From assembly GCF_030068505.1 (NCBI RefSeq), contig NZ_JAQOSO010000003.1, positions 1 to 64,000 on the forward strand: a stretch of DNA of 64,000 nt, read 5' to 3'. Origin of the DNA: Roseofilum capinflatum BLCC-M114. Lineage in GTDB: Bacteria > Cyanobacteriota > Cyanobacteriia > Cyanobacteriales > Desertifilaceae. Position numbers and translations under genes: made by a program. Shown piece by piece: positions 24,123 through 34,335 of the stretch. The notes under the pieces are model-generated. The model did no database searches. It was not told where the DNA came from and saw only the letters and a list, made by a program, of their open reading frames with translations. Numbering within the stretch: position 1 is the stretch's first letter; the number at the start of each line of letters is the position of its first letter.

Positions 24123-24579
24123 ACAGCGCTTCGCGCTGTGATGGTGTACAGTCTTAAAGGCTCAAAGCCATGTACCACAACCCTATTCCCTAATTCCCTA
24201 ATTCCCAATTCCCAATTCCCTAATTCCCTAATTCCCTATTCCCTAATTCCCTAATTCCCTAATTCCCTATTCCCAATTCCCTAATTCCCTAATTCCCTAA
24301 TTCCCTAATTCCCTAATTCCCTATTCCCTATTCCCTATTCCCTATTCCCTATTCCCTATTACCTATTCCCTAATTCCCTAACTCCCTATTCCCTATTCCC
24401 TATTCCCTATTCCCTATTCCCTAATTCCCTATTCCCTATTCCCTAATTCCCTATTCCCTATTCCCTAATTCCCTAATTCCCTATTGCCTATTGCCTATTG
24501 CCTATTGCCTATTGCCTATTCCCTATTGCCTATTGCCTATTCCCTATTCCCTATTCCCTATTCCCTAGCGCGAAGCGCT
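24123..24579. repeat. TTCCCTA heptamer array with inverted flanks
   Basis: From about 24183 to 24566 the sequence is almost entirely TTCCCTA and variants (AATTCCCTA, TTGCCTA), over 50 units of seven or eight bases. The array is bracketed by AGCGCTTCGCGCT at 24125-24137 and its reverse complement AGCGCGAAGCGCT at 24567-24579. Nothing in it codes. It separates the hydrolase from the two-component genes. Confidence 0.9.
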
Positions 24580-24607
24580 ATAAGCCTAAGTAGCCATCAT
24601 TGAACTG

Positions 24608-25297
24608 ATGCGAATTCTGTTAGTTGAAGACGATCCCGAACAACTCGAACCCTTACATTTTGCCTTAACTCGTGCCGGGCATATTGTCGATGGGGTGAAC
24701 GATGGGGTGGATGCTGAGTGGTTAATCGGCGAAAAAGAGTATGATTTACTGATATTAGATTGGATGTTACCGGGAAAAGACGGGGTGGCTCTTTGCCACT
24801 TTTATCGCCAGTCTGGGAAAAGCGCCCCCATTTTAATGCTCACGGCTAAAGACACCACTGCCAATAAAGTAGAAGCTTTAGATGCGGGAGCGGATGATTA
24901 TTTGGTCAAACCTGTCGATCTCGACGAATTGTTAGCCAGAGTACGCGCCCTGCGACGGCGATCGCCCCTTTGGGTGGGTGATATCCTAAACGTGGGCGAT
25001 TTGTCCCTAAATCTCGATACCCTACACTTAACGCGAGGCGAACAGAGCCTAAAACTGTCGAGTCGGGACTTTCAACTGTTAGAAATCTTTATGCGAAATC
25101 CCGGACAAGTCCTCACCCGCGATCGGCTCGAACAAGCCCTTTGGGAATGGGGCGCAGAACCGGAAAGTAATGCCGTTGCTGCCCGCATTAAACGGCTGCG
25201 AAAGCAATTACAAAAACTTCAGGTAGACCCCTGGATAGAAACCGTTTATGGTATGGGTTATCGTCTCGCAAACCGCCAAGATTCAATCGAGTTATGA
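24608..25297 (+). CDS. rppA: OmpR-family response regulator, RppA/NrsR-like
   Basis: The receiver domain (1-120) has acidic residues EDD (7-9), phospho-acceptor Asp51 ([10 protein letters not shown]) and Lys101 (DDYLVKP). A winged-helix DNA-binding domain follows (about 130-225: [25 protein letters not shown], ending in [10 protein letters not shown]). The [10 protein letters not shown] form and the overlapping kinase partner resemble Synechocystis RppA/NrsR, which respond to redox state or nickel; the signal here is not known. The gene overlaps the next start by four bases (ATGA), implying translational coupling. Confidence 0.88.
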   Translation: MRILLVEDDPEQLEPLHFALTRAGHIVDGVNDGVDAEWLIGEKEYDLLILDWMLPGKDGVALCHFYRQSGKSAPILMLTAKDTTANKVEALDAGADDYLVKPVDLDELLARVRALRRRSPLWVGDILNVGDLSLNLDTLHLTRGEQSLKLSSRDFQLLEIFMRNPGQVLTRDRLEQALWEWGAEPESNAVAARIKRLRKQLQKLQVDPWIETVYGMGYRLANRQDSIEL

Positions 25298-26730
25298 GCA
25301 ACCCTAGGCGATTTTTCCCTTCCTGGCATCAACTGCCCACTCGCATTCGAGGCACTCTGATTATTGCGATTCCGGTGTCTTGTCTATTTACAGCCATCTC
25401 TGCCTTTGCTTGGTTAAATGCCAGTTTAGTTGAAGATGAAAAATGGGTACAACATACCCAAAATGTGCGCCTAGAAACCAAACAATTGCTCAATGCCTTA
25501 ATTGACGCTGAAACCGGAGTACGGGGCTATGGCTTAACCTTAAGACCGGAGTTCTTAGAACCTTATGAAAATGCCCTCAAAATCATCCCAGATTCTCTAC
25601 AGAAACTAGAGTCCCTCGTCTCTGACAATCCGGAACAAACTCAACGGTTGCAAGAGATTGAAGAGATTACAGCTCAAAATCTTGCCATTTTTTATGAAAA
25701 AGTCACCCTCAAAAGTGAACTGCAACGGATGAACTTAACCGCCGATCAATGGGTTTCTATTGCTTCTGTTTATGATTGGTTGGACGAAGGTAAAGCTACC
25801 ATGGATCGAGGGCGAGAGTTAATTAATCAATTCGCAGAAGCGGAAGAGATATTGCTGAAAAAACGGCAACAACATCAGAATTTATATCGACAAATTACTT
25901 GGACAATTTTGCTCATTTCTGCGGGATTAGGAGGGATGGGATTTTTGGCTTCCATCCATTTGTTTTACCAACTCGAACAAGAATCCGCCAGTCGAGAGAA
26001 AAATTTACACAAAAGCAATCAACAATTGCAACGCTTTACAGCGAATGCTTCTCATGAATTGCGGACTCCTTTAGCCGCCGTTTTGAGTCAGGCTCAAGTG
26101 GGATTAATGACTTTAGAAGATGTCGAAGAATCAGAAGACTTAGAGGAAGTCGTAGAGAGTCTGCGGCTGAGATTTGAAAAAATAGTTCAATTAGCTAAAA
26201 GCATGAGCAATTTAATCACCCAAATGCTGTTTTTAGCTCGCCACGAAGGGGGTTTAGGGGCGCAATCTTTACAGCCGATTGATTTAAGTGAAGTAATGGA
26301 AAATCTCTGGGCTGATTTGGCTCCAGAGGCAGAGTGCCAATCCTTACACTTAAAGCGTCAGATTGAGAAAGAAGTGAGGGTGAAGGGTGAGAGCGGTTTA
26401 CTGGGGCAAGCGATCGCCAATCTCTTCCATAATGCTTGCCAGTATACCCCCCCTGGTGGTACAATAGAAATGGCTTTATTAACTCAAAATGATCGCGCCA
26501 TCATGACCGTAAAAGATACGGGAATGGGAATTCCACAGGCCGAAATTCCCCATATCTTTGAACGGTTCTATCGCGTCCCTGCACCCGGCGATCGCCCCTC
26601 CGTTAAAGGCTTTGGTTTAGGATTAGCCATTACCCAGCAAATTGTACAGTTACATGGCGGAACCATCACCGTATTCAGTACCCTCAATCAAGGTTCAACC
26701 TTTCAAATCGTCTTACCTTTATCCCATTGA
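25294..26730 (+). CDS. CHASE3-type membrane sensor histidine kinase
   Basis: Two membrane segments (about 20-42 and 200-222) enclose a periplasmic CHASE3-like domain ([15 protein letters not shown], typical of the family). The kinase core has His254 ([12 protein letters not shown]), an N box [19 protein letters not shown] and [12 protein letters not shown]. It should phosphorylate the response regulator encoded immediately upstream. Its position matches RppB/NrsS, though CHASE3 is the clearer sensory assignment. The next gene starts 13 bases after the stop, with its own AGGAGG. Confidence 0.9.
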   Translation: MSNPRRFFPSWHQLPTRIRGTLIIAIPVSCLFTAISAFAWLNASLVEDEKWVQHTQNVRLETKQLLNALIDAETGVRGYGLTLRPEFLEPYENALKIIPDSLQKLESLVSDNPEQTQRLQEIEEITAQNLAIFYEKVTLKSELQRMNLTADQWVSIASVYDWLDEGKATMDRGRELINQFAEAEEILLKKRQQHQNLYRQITWTILLISAGLGGMGFLASIHLFYQLEQESASREKNLHKSNQQLQRFTANASHELRTPLAAVLSQAQVGLMTLEDVEESEDLEEVVESLRLRFEKIVQLAKSMSNLITQMLFLARHEGGLGAQSLQPIDLSEVMENLWADLAPEAECQSLHLKRQIEKEVRVKGESGLLGQAIANLFHNACQYTPPGGTIEMALLTQNDRAIMTVKDTGMGIPQAEIPHIFERFYRVPAPGDRPSVKGFGLGLAITQQIVQLHGGTITVFSTLNQGSTFQIVLPLSH

Positions 26731-26743
26731 TCCAGGAGGAACA

Positions 26744-27559
26744 ATGACCCAAATCAGACCTTGGGGTAAACTATTAGCTCAAGACCCTGCTGGATATCTA
26801 ATCAACGATTGCCATATTGATAAAATTTTACCCCCCTGGACTCTCTTAGTAGAAGAACTGCGGCAGAGAGTTCAACCCCCTTGGTCAACTCGCTTACAAG
26901 CTCTGTATTTACGCGGGTCTGTTCCTCGCGGTTTAGCCCTTCCCCAAGTCTCCGATCTCGATAGTTTTGCCATTTTATCCGGGGAAATTTTGGATACAGA
27001 CCGCTCCCTTGCGCGTCAGATTTGCAGCCAACTGCAAAAGCGATATCTATTTTGCCTAAAAGTAGAACTCATTCTCTTGACTCAGGCAGATATTGAGCAG
27101 CACTACTCAATTTGGCCAAGCATTATCCAAATTCAAAGCCTCAAGATTGCGGGCGAAGATTTGCCCCTCACCTTGCCCCAATTTGAGCCAGGATCTTCCC
27201 TCATCAACTATGCTTATACTTGGGAAAAAGATTTAGGCCAAACCCTGAATATTTTAGCCCAATTGTCCCCCCAGGATGCTCGATTTTCCGCTCAGGTGAA
27301 AAAACAATGCCGTTGGATCATGCGGCGAATGGTGAGAACCGGATATGAGTTAGTGATGGAGCAAGACCAAAGTTATACCCCCGATTTATATTACTGTTAT
27401 CAACGGTTTGCCCTCTATTTTCCGGAGCAACAGAGGGCGATGCATAAGGCGTTACAATTAGCCCTTTTTCCTTCAGCCCATCGGCCGGGGTTAATCGTAT
27501 TTTTGCGGGGGTTGGGTCGGTGGTTAGTGGAGCAGGTGAAACAGCGCTTTAGGCTGTGA
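26744..27559 (+). CDS. Nucleotidyltransferase-domain protein
   Basis: The motif LRGSVPRGLALPQVSDLDSFAIL is the GS(x)nDxD signature of the polymerase-beta nucleotidyltransferase superfamily. It is followed by a helical C-terminal half (KKQCRWIMRRMVRTGYELVM, about residues 180-270). I place the start at the ATG at 26744, preceded by CCAGGAGGAAC, which gives 271 residues. Such proteins include antibiotic adenylyltransferases, MNT-type antitoxins and tRNA-modifying enzymes; nothing here decides which. It is likely cotranscribed with the two-component pair. Confidence 0.8.
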   Translation: MTQIRPWGKLLAQDPAGYLINDCHIDKILPPWTLLVEELRQRVQPPWSTRLQALYLRGSVPRGLALPQVSDLDSFAILSGEILDTDRSLARQICSQLQKRYLFCLKVELILLTQADIEQHYSIWPSIIQIQSLKIAGEDLPLTLPQFEPGSSLINYAYTWEKDLGQTLNILAQLSPQDARFSAQVKKQCRWIMRRMVRTGYELVMEQDQSYTPDLYYCYQRFALYFPEQQRAMHKALQLALFPSAHRPGLIVFLRGLGRWLVEQVKQRFRL

Positions 27560-27584
27560 TGGGGGGATGGGGAGATAGATCTTG

Positions 27585-27715
27585 ATATCAAGTCCGGTTT
27601 CCGCAAGCGGACATGAAAATTTGTTAAGAAGCGGGCAAGATGCCCGCACTCCTCGAATTCTTTGATATGACTGGAGTGGGAGCATCTTGCTCCCTGGATT
27701 TTTAATTAGGGTATT
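27585..27715. repeat. Dispersed repeat, copy A
   Basis: The sequence begins ATATCAAGTCCGGT. It contains GCGGGCAAGATGCCCGCACTCC (read as an inverted GCGGGCA stem), then TTTGATATGACTGGAGTGGG, GCATCTTGCTCCCT and TTTTTAATTAGGGTATT. It matches 31296-31409 in order, with a short extra segment. Internal dyads would form hairpins. Confidence 0.75.
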
Positions 27716-27791
27716 TCCGCTTCGCGGACATGAATAAGCGAACTTGATATGACCGCTTCTTAACCGATTAACTGGGCTTAAATGCACAATT

Positions 27792-28985
27792 TTAGGCTTC
27801 TATTTCACTGGAAGGATCTACTTGTAAGAGTCCTTGGGTGACGAGTTGAGTGAGTAGGGGAATGACGGCGGTTTCTACATCGAGATCGGGCGACCATTCG
27901 GCTAAATCCAGGAGGGTAAAGCCTTCTGGACGGAAGAGTTTTGCGACTAACTCTGTGGGTAATCCTTTAACTGTGGCTTGTTTTGTGCCGATAAGGATTT
28001 GAGTGTGGTGGTCGGGGGTGGTGGTAATTTGCACTGGATGTAAGGGGGAGGAGATGAAGCGGGTTTCGAGTCCTTGATGGAAAATTTGACTACCGAGTTG
28101 ATGGGGAAGGGAGAGGGGGAGTGGGGGCCGATCGCAATATCCGAGATAATGAAGATACTTCTCGATCGCTTCGGGAGTTTGTAACCAGGTGATTAGGCGA
28201 TCGCGCAATTGCTGTAAATGGGTTTCAACAGCGCTTTTGTCCTCTGGAGGGATTATCGGTAAGTTTTCGCGCCATTGGGGAGACTCCTGTAGTTCCTCTT
28301 GTAGCCAAGCGATCCAATCTAATCCGGTTTGACAGCTAATCCCTAACGTTAAATGGAGGGAGGGGGAAAAGTCCTCTTCAGAGGGACTCCCGCAGGCGAT
28401 GGCATAATGCCAATGACCCCTAGGAATGTATAACAAATCTCCCGGTTTCAGGGTGCATTGCAGATAGGGGGGAACATCCGGAGGGAGGCGATCGGCCGAT
28501 CGCATACTAGAGACGGGAGCGGCGATCGTTTCTGGAAACACAAACCATTCTTTCTCCCCAGCAATTTGTAAAATTAGCACCTCATGGCTATCATAATGGC
28601 AATTAAACCCCTGTTCGGAGCGCGGCGAACAGTAGAGATTGATTTGGCTGCGATGCCCCGTTTCTTGCCGAATTTGGGCCGTCAATTGCTCTAATTCTGG
28701 CATCCGACTATGGACGCTATCGATAATCAAAGTTGCACCTTGTTGAAGCAACTCTAACCATTTCTCCGCTTTAGCTGCGGGTAAAGATGAACCATCTTGG
28801 GCAAAGCGCAGATGGGGATAGGGAATCTGGTGATAATTTAATAAATGGTTGAGATCCTGCCAACTGAATAAAGGGTCGAATTTATCCCCAGTCTTTCCGG
28901 GAATCAGTACCGCTTGCTTTGTCCAGTTTTCTGCCCAGAATTGCTCTAGGGAATAGGGATAGAGTAGAGAGGATAAAACAGTCAT
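27792..28985 (-). CDS. JmjC/cupin_4-type oxygenase, ribosomal oxygenase-like
   Basis: The 2-oxoglutarate/Fe(II) site is H130-x-D132 (NCHYDSHEVLILQ) with a second His in PRGHWHYA (about 193), plus the framework GEKEWFVFP and LKPGDLLYIP. This matches the cupin_4 family that includes the ribosomal protein hydroxylases YcfD and NO66/MINA. The C-terminal half has a winged-helix-like region, as in those enzymes. The likely substrate is a ribosomal protein or another protein. I prefer the ATG at 28985, where family similarity begins; in-frame upstream ATGs at 29033 or 29069 would translate heptamer repeat DNA. Confidence 0.85.
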   Translation of the reverse strand: MTVLSSLLYPYSLEQFWAENWTKQAVLIPGKTGDKFDPLFSWQDLNHLLNYHQIPYPHLRFAQDGSSLPAAKAEKWLELLQQGATLIIDSVHSRMPELEQLTAQIRQETGHRSQINLYCSPRSEQGFNCHYDSHEVLILQIAGEKEWFVFPETIAAPVSSMRSADRLPPDVPPYLQCTLKPGDLLYIPRGHWHYAIACGSPSEEDFSPSLHLTLGISCQTGLDWIAWLQEELQESPQWRENLPIIPPEDKSAVETHLQQLRDRLITWLQTPEAIEKYLHYLGYCDRPPLPLSLPHQLGSQIFHQGLETRFISSPLHPVQITTTPDHHTQILIGTKQATVKGLPTELVAKLFRPEGFTLLDLAEWSPDLDVETAVIPLLTQLVTQGLLQVDPSSEIEA

Positions 28986-29056
28986 AAGGGGAATGGGGGA
29001 TGGGGAATGGGGAACAGGAGATTTCTGCTTCATCCTGTCCCCCCCTCCGTGACTAC

Positions 29057-29323
29057 CTATGCTCGCCAATTGCGATTGTTGTCTACATCCTGATTTTGAT
29101 CCACATTTTGATCGTAGTCTGCATCGGCGATCAAAATGACCTCACCAGTTTTCTCGGTGGAGTTGACTTTCAGGTTCACCACTTCTACTGCGACGGGAGT
29201 ATTCAGGGCTGTTTCTGGAGAAGAAACAGTAGAAGCTGCTTGCACTGGAGCCATTAACAACAAGCTGGCCTTACCACTCAACAGACAAGCGAGGAGAAAA
29301 TTGGAAGATTTCAGGTTAGACAT
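29057..29323 (-). CDS. Small secreted protein with Asp/Asn-rich tail
   Basis: The ATG at 29323 gives 88 residues with a clear signal peptide (SSNFLLACLLSGKASLLLM, then APVQAA as the likely cleavage site). A short beta-like middle follows (VAVEVVNLKVNSTEKTGEVILI), and the end is DADYDQNVDQNQDVDNNRN. Regular Asp/Asn residues could bind Ca2+, but this is only a suggestion. It lies upstream of the oxygenase gene on the same strand. I know no family for it. A longer reading frame extends to 29470 but would destroy the signal peptide. Confidence 0.6.
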   Translation of the reverse strand: MSNLKSSNFLLACLLSGKASLLLMAPVQAASTVSSPETALNTPVAVEVVNLKVNSTEKTGEVILIADADYDQNVDQNQDVDNNRNWRA

Positions 29324-29561
29324 AAGACAGTTATCAATCGGTTTTTGCTGAACTAGAGTGTACCCTAGAACAAGATTATGACCAAAAGATGACCATTGCT
29401 CTGGTTTTCCCCTGAATCCCTGGAGTCCATTGCGTAAATCTATTTTACAAGTTTGGTCATTGACTGCCAAAATAAGCCAAACTAATAAGTAGGGAGTCTT
29501 TCAACGAAAGAGTCTAATTCGTTTAAAATTCCCCTATAACAAAACACTTCAGGACAATATT

Positions 29562-29726
29562 ATGGCTCGCACAACCTCAAATCACTCCAATTCCCGATCC
29601 GGCAGTTCTTCTGCATGGCAAAATAGTCGCCGAAGATCCAAAACTCAGCGATCGCAGGAATTTGTTCTCGACCGAAATTATATCATAGATTTGGTTAATT
29701 CCTTGGAAAGCATATCAGAAAAATGA
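29562..29726 (+). CDS. Small basic protein of unknown function
   Basis: An ATG at 29562 with AGGA about eight bases before it opens a 54-codon frame. The N-terminal part is Ser/Arg/Asn-rich (SNSRSGSSSAWQNSRRRSK) and is followed by a more ordered segment (EFVLDRNYIIDLVNSLESI). The HIP1 site within it is in frame. Composition suggests a disordered basic head and a short helix, perhaps nucleic-acid binding. Coding status is uncertain. Confidence 0.45.
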   Translation: MARTTSNHSNSRSGSSSAWQNSRRRSKTQRSQEFVLDRNYIIDLVNSLESISEK

Positions 29727-29845
29727 CGGATAGCGCCATCCCCTAGCGTGGATAATGGGTCATGGCTTGAGTTAGGTATTTGTAAATTTTGGTAAACAAC
29801 ACGCTACAATCCCAATAGCACCATACAGCCTATTGCTCTTGAACC

Positions 29846-30040
29846 ATGTTTGATCAATTTGCGCCGATTTTTCAAGAACTGACCCAACAACCCGTCGCCT
29901 TTTTTGGCGGATTCTGCTCTGGGGTGTTACGACTCAACCTATCTGAAGATCCGATTAAAACCTGGCTGGATCAACAAACCACTACCCCAGAAAGCGATAC
30001 AAATGGCTCTTCTGGGCCACAATCAATTGAAATTGATTAA
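29846..30040 (+). CDS. Small conserved cyanobacterial protein, UPF0426-like
   Basis: The 64-residue product starts MFDQFAPIFQELTQQPVAFF, continues with GGFCSGVLRLNLSEDP and IKTWLDQQ, and ends in a polar tail. The pattern P(I/V)AFxGG...G(V/L)LRLxLxEDPxxxWL is one I associate with the UPF0426 family of cyanobacteria and plastids, of unknown function. The middle part could be a short membrane-associated helix. It is convergent with argC. Confidence 0.75.
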   Translation: MFDQFAPIFQELTQQPVAFFGGFCSGVLRLNLSEDPIKTWLDQQTTTPESDTNGSSGPQSIEID

Positions 30041-30090
30041 GGCTAACGGGGCAGGGGTGGCCGTTCCCCGGCCCCCATACTCCAAATTGG

Positions 30091-31152
30091 TTAGGGATAA
30101 AAGGCCAGTTTGGGCAAACCCAAGGTTTCTTCCCAACCCTTGAGCAAGTTTAGGCATTGAATAGCTTGTCCTGCTTGTCCCTTAATCAGGTTATCGATCG
30201 CTGACATCACAATCACCCGATTAGTCCGCGCATCCACTTCTACACCCAGATAACAGAGGTTTGTACCACAAGCCCACTTGGTTTGCGGATAAGTGCCATT
30301 CGGCAGAACCCGCACCCAAGGAGAATTTTGATAAAATACACTGTAAATGGTGCGTAGGTCTTCCCGAACTAAGCCGGGGTCGCGCAAAGTCGCGTAAACG
30401 GTGGCTAAAATCCCTCGTACCATGGGAATCAGATGGGGGGTAAATTGAACTTTAACTTCATGGCCGGCTAAATCGCTACAGACTTGTTCGAGTTCGGGGG
30501 TATGTCGGTGACGAGTCACCCCATAGGCTGAGAAGGAACTATCGGCTTCGGCTAAGAGTAGATTAATTTTACCTTGTCTTCCCCCTCCGGATGTGCCTGA
30601 CTTGGCATCTACAATCAGGGTATCGGGTTCGATTAATCCTTGTTTAAGCAGGGGGCTGATGGCCAGCAAACTGCTAGTGGTATAACATCCCGGACAGGCA
30701 ATCAGCTTAGTATGGGGGATGCGATCGCGGTAAATTTCCGGTAATCCATACACCGCTTTCGATAATACCTCATGGTCAGCCCGGTCTTCACTGCCATACC
30801 AAGCTTTATAGACCTCCATATCCGTTAGCCGATAGTCGGCGGAAAGATCGAGAACTAAACAGCCTCTCTCAAGCAGTTGGGGAGCCATCTTGCAGGCTAA
30901 CCCATTGGGTAATCCTAAAAATACAACCTCACAGCGAGAGGCGATCGTATCGATATCAACCGCTTCTACAGTCAGATTAACCTGATGGGCTAGATGGGGG
31001 TAAATATCGCCGTAGGACTTCCCCGCACTGCTGTCGCCTCCTAAATAAACCAAATCGACGTTTGGATGTTCGCACAACATCCGCACCAGTTGCACGCCTC
31101 CATAACCGGAAGCGCCAACAATGCCCACAGTTGTTCGCCCATTATCTCCCAT
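30091..31152 (-). CDS. argC: N-acetyl-gamma-glutamyl-phosphate reductase
   Basis: The enzyme catalyses the NADPH-dependent third step of arginine synthesis. The nucleotide fold is [18 protein letters not shown] at the N-terminus. The catalytic Cys156 is in ACPGCYTTS and the family motif SGTSGGGR follows near residue 190. [10 protein letters not shown] supplies the conserved histidine. At 353 residues it is full length. It is monocistronic and its upstream region contains dispersed repeat B. Confidence 0.95.
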   Translation of the reverse strand: MGDNGRTTVGIVGASGYGGVQLVRMLCEHPNVDLVYLGGDSSAGKSYGDIYPHLAHQVNLTVEAVDIDTIASRCEVVFLGLPNGLACKMAPQLLERGCLVLDLSADYRLTDMEVYKAWYGSEDRADHEVLSKAVYGLPEIYRDRIPHTKLIACPGCYTTSSLLAISPLLKQGLIEPDTLIVDAKSGTSGGGRQGKINLLLAEADSSFSAYGVTRHRHTPELEQVCSDLAGHEVKVQFTPHLIPMVRGILATVYATLRDPGLVREDLRTIYSVFYQNSPWVRVLPNGTYPQTKWACGTNLCYLGVEVDARTNRVIVMSAIDNLIKGQAGQAIQCLNLLKGWEETLGLPKLAFYP

Positions 31153-31295
31153 GATGTGACCCTTACTTGAATGTTGAGTTTACGTGATTGAGTGTAGATC
31201 CTAATTTATGGTTCTAGGTGAGGAAACCATAAATGTTTAAAGGTTGGCTGCATTGTAGTACCAAAACGGACATTGAATTAAAAATTAAAAATTAA

Positions 31296-31409
31296 ATATC
31301 AAGTCCGGTCAATGGGTATAACTAGCGGGCCTCTTGCCCGCACTCCCTCAATCGTTTGATATGACTGGAGTGGGAGCATCTTGCTCCCTAGGTTTTTAAT
31401 TAGGGTATT
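31296..31409. repeat. Dispersed repeat, copy B
   Basis: This copy shares ATATCAAGTCCGGT, GCCCGCACTCC, TTTGATATGACTGGAGTGGG, GCATCTTGCTCCCT and TTTTTAATTAGGGTATT with 27585-27715. Its right end touches the stop codon of the NTRC gene, so it may provide that gene's 3' hairpins. Confidence 0.75.
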
Positions 31410-32782
31410 CAAGTGGATGGGATCTGAGTTTCAATCACCTGGCGATACTGGCTTTTTTGTTTCACCCCTTTGAGTTCTTGCAGTAACTCCTTATCTTTGA
31501 ACAGGTGTACGGTGGGAGTGCCGCTAATACCGGCATTTTCAGCGATGTCTGGATCGGCTTCAATGTCAATTTGCACATAGTGGATTTTGGAGTCAAACTC
31601 ATCAACAACCTTGCTGAGAATGGGTTTGAGGGTGTGGCAGGGGCCGCAGGTGGGAGAGGTGTAAATGACCAGGATGGGGCGATCGCTTTCATGGAATAAT
31701 TTCCGTAGGGCATACCCTCCCTTATGGCGGGTTTCCTCCAGCTTAAACGTCTCTTCTGTATCCGCTTGAGTCGTCGCACTCGCAGCCGCTTCTGGTGGTT
31801 TTTCCCCTTCTTCCTGCTTAAATTCTTGACCCAATCCTTTCGCCGATAACCACCGTTCAGCTAACATGGCTCCCATACATCCCGTTCCAGCCGCCGTCAC
31901 CGCTTGGCGGAATTCATGGTCTTGCACATCACCAACCGCATAAACCCCTTCTACACTGGTTTGTACCCCATGTTGGGTGACCACATAGCCCACCTCATCT
32001 AACTCTAGTTGCCCTTTGAACAGTTGGGTATTGGGCGTATGACCAATGGCATAGAATAACCCCCCCGCAGGTAAATCGTTCTCCTCTCCCGTCTGGTTAT
32101 TCTTGACCTTCACACCCCCAAATTTTGCCCCTTCTCCATAGACATCCACCGCTTCCGTATGCCAATGAACCGTAATTTTTGGATGCGCCAGTACCCGGTC
32201 TTGCATCGCTTTAGAAGCCCGCATTTCCCCCCGTCGCACCAGGAGATGGACATGGGAGCCATATTTGGTCAAATACACAGCTTCTTCTGCTGCCGTATCT
32301 CCACCCCCAATGACCACCAGTTCCACCCCCTTAAAAATGGGTGTTGCTCCATCGCAAATGGCGCACGCAGAAATACCACTACTCCAAAAGTCCTGTTCGT
32401 GGGGAAGATTCAGCCGTTTGGCCGTCGCACCGGTGGCAATCACAATAGTATGGGTTTTGAACTCCCGTTCGTCAGATTTCACCGTAAACGGCCGCTCACT
32501 CAAGTCAACAGAAACCACATCTTCCGTGTACAGTTCTGCTCCCCATCTGACGGCTTGCGCTTTCATCCTATCCATCAGTTGCGGCCCGGTGATACCATCG
32601 GGAAAACCGGGAAAATTCTCCACTTCTGTAGTGGTCATCAGTTGTCCCCCAGGAATTCCCCCCATCTGATACCCTTCAAACACCACGGGTTTGAGGTTCG
32701 CCCGACCCGCATAAATGGCGGCCGTAAACCCGGCCGGCCCGGAACCGATAATCACTAGATTTTCGACTGTGGGGTTGCTCAT
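31409..32782 (-). CDS. trxB: NADPH-dependent thioredoxin reductase fused to thioredoxin (NTRC)
   Basis: Residues 1-315 are a thioredoxin reductase: FAD site [16 protein letters not shown], redox pair Cys140/Cys143 (SACAICDGA), NADPH motif [10 protein letters not shown] and YAVGDVQD. A linker (about 320-350) leads to a thioredoxin domain with Cys379-Gly-Pro-Cys382. This is the NTRC fusion of cyanobacteria and chloroplasts, which reduces 2-Cys peroxiredoxins with NADPH and tunes redox control in low light. The active-site sequence CGPCHTLKP is the usual one for NTRC. It is transcribed alone and divergent from the methyltransferase at 32889. Confidence 0.95.
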   Translation of the reverse strand: MSNPTVENLVIIGSGPAGFTAAIYAGRANLKPVVFEGYQMGGIPGGQLMTTTEVENFPGFPDGITGPQLMDRMKAQAVRWGAELYTEDVVSVDLSERPFTVKSDEREFKTHTIVIATGATAKRLNLPHEQDFWSSGISACAICDGATPIFKGVELVVIGGGDTAAEEAVYLTKYGSHVHLLVRRGEMRASKAMQDRVLAHPKITVHWHTEAVDVYGEGAKFGGVKVKNNQTGEENDLPAGGLFYAIGHTPNTQLFKGQLELDEVGYVVTQHGVQTSVEGVYAVGDVQDHEFRQAVTAAGTGCMGAMLAERWLSAKGLGQEFKQEEGEKPPEAAASATTQADTEETFKLEETRHKGGYALRKLFHESDRPILVIYTSPTCGPCHTLKPILSKVVDEFDSKIHYVQIDIEADPDIAENAGISGTPTVHLFKDKELLQELKGVKQKSQYRQVIETQIPST

Positions 32783-32888
32783 ATTTACCTAAACTCATAA
32801 CGACTACGCTTAGTATAGCGCATGAAAGGTGTAAAAATGTGAGTTGAGGGGAATAAACAGGCTAAAATTAAACGGAAAGACTAAAGCA

Positions 32889-34208
32889 ATGGTGGATAAG
32901 CAAATGGAAGAACTGGATAAAATTCGCGATCAATTTAACGATCTACCTTATTATAATGCCCCTTTAGAAGCAACACCCAAAGCCGATCCCTCTTCCCTCT
33001 ATATTCATAATATGGTGACGGCCTTTTATCGGCGAGACCAAAAGGTGATTGATACAGCCGGTAAAGTCATTTTAGATGCTGGATGTGGAACTGGCTATAA
33101 ATCTTTGATTTTAGCTGCTGCTAATCCTGGGGCAAAAATTGTGGGGGTTGATATATCCGATAAATCCGTAAGCATTGCTCGCGAACGACTAAAATTTCAT
33201 GGGTTTACAGATACCGATTTTTATGCTATGCCGATTGAAGAAGTTGGAACGCTAGACTATTGGTTTGACTATATAAATTGTGATGAAGTTTTATATTTGT
33301 TTTCAGATATTAAAAAAACTCTAAGCCTATTGAAATCGGTCTTGAAGCATGACGGAATTCTTCGAGCTAATTTGCATAGCAAACTTCAACGGAGCCATTA
33401 TTTTAGAGCGCAACGAATATGGAAAAAGCTGGGATTAATGGATTCAGCGCCCCAAGAGACTGAATATAATCTGGTTCGAGAAACAATGAAAAATATCAAG
33501 CCAGGAGTGTTTCTTAAAGAATTAGCTTGGAAAACTGACAAGGAAAATTCTAATGAGTACCTGGCGATGAACCACCTCTTTGTGGGCGATAAAGGTTTTG
33601 AAATTCCTGATTTATTTGAGTTTATCAGACAGTCAGGATTGGAGTTTGTGGGTATGGTGAATGGCTCTCAGTGGGATCTCCTCGGTTTGTTTAAGAATTG
33701 GGACGAACTCCCCATTGAGTTAATGGTCAAATTGTCCGAGTTATCTATGGAGGAACAACTCCATATTCACGAGTTGTTTGACTCCCAACAACGGCTATTG
33801 GATTTCTGGTGTGGTCATCCTCAAGAGGATAACCAGATGCTCAGGGTTGAAGATTGGACAGAGGAACAGTGGCATCAGGCAAGGGTTCACTTGCACCCCC
33901 AACTGAGGACAGAGGAGTTTAAGCAGGGGGCGATCGCCTCTATCACCCAAATGAGCGCCCTACCCTTACACCACTACCTTTCCATAGACCCAAAGACGAC
34001 CCCTGCGATCGATAGTGGGGTAATCAGTATCTTACTTCCTCTGATTGACGCTCCTTGTGCCTTTAGAGATCTGGTGGAGCGATCGCAAAAGCTCTGTCCC
34101 GTCGATCCAGTCACTGGCGAGGCGATCGGCCCCTCCCAAGCGACTGAAAAGGTCAAAGACCTACTCATCCCCCTATACGAGATGGGCTATGTATTGCTAG
34201 AGTCCTAG
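32889..34208 (+). CDS. SAM-dependent methyltransferase with C-terminal extension
   Basis: A class I methyltransferase domain (about residues 30-220) has motif I VILDAGCGTGYKSLILA and an acidic end of beta 2, VGVDISD. The C-terminal half, about 200 residues, has HELFDSQQRLLDFWC and a winged-helix-like end, a form seen in methyltransferases with regulatory or substrate-binding domains. The substrate is unknown. I use the ATG at 32889; a TTG further upstream is possible. The weak palindromic A/T hairpin at 34224 follows it. Confidence 0.85.
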   Translation: MVDKQMEELDKIRDQFNDLPYYNAPLEATPKADPSSLYIHNMVTAFYRRDQKVIDTAGKVILDAGCGTGYKSLILAAANPGAKIVGVDISDKSVSIARERLKFHGFTDTDFYAMPIEEVGTLDYWFDYINCDEVLYLFSDIKKTLSLLKSVLKHDGILRANLHSKLQRSHYFRAQRIWKKLGLMDSAPQETEYNLVRETMKNIKPGVFLKELAWKTDKENSNEYLAMNHLFVGDKGFEIPDLFEFIRQSGLEFVGMVNGSQWDLLGLFKNWDELPIELMVKLSELSMEEQLHIHELFDSQQRLLDFWCGHPQEDNQMLRVEDWTEEQWHQARVHLHPQLRTEEFKQGAIASITQMSALPLHHYLSIDPKTTPAIDSGVISILLPLIDAPCAFRDLVERSQKLCPVDPVTGEAIGPSQATEKVKDLLIPLYEMGYVLLES

Positions 34209-34223
34209 GGCTGATCCGGACAA

Positions 34224-34242
34224 ATCAAAAAAAAATTTTGAT
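34224..34242 (+). terminator. A/T-rich hairpin between the methyltransferase and pilA
   Basis: ATCAAAA and TTTTGAT pair around five A residues, 16 bases after the methyltransferase stop. It could act as a weak terminator. Confidence 0.35.
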
Positions 34243-34335
34243 CGGGGTGATATGAAACCAGAATGAGGTGGGTAAGCTATAGTCAATGGAGTTAGAAGCC
34301 TTAGTTTATCGACCCCCAAGGAGAAGTAGATCATC

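Noticed and set aside
24183-24566. CRISPR array
   Set aside because: Units are only 7-8 bases and contiguous, with no spacers of constant length and no cas genes nearby.
27585-27715. Insertion sequence
   Set aside because: There is no transposase frame and the element is only about 130 bases; it is better described as a dispersed palindromic repeat.
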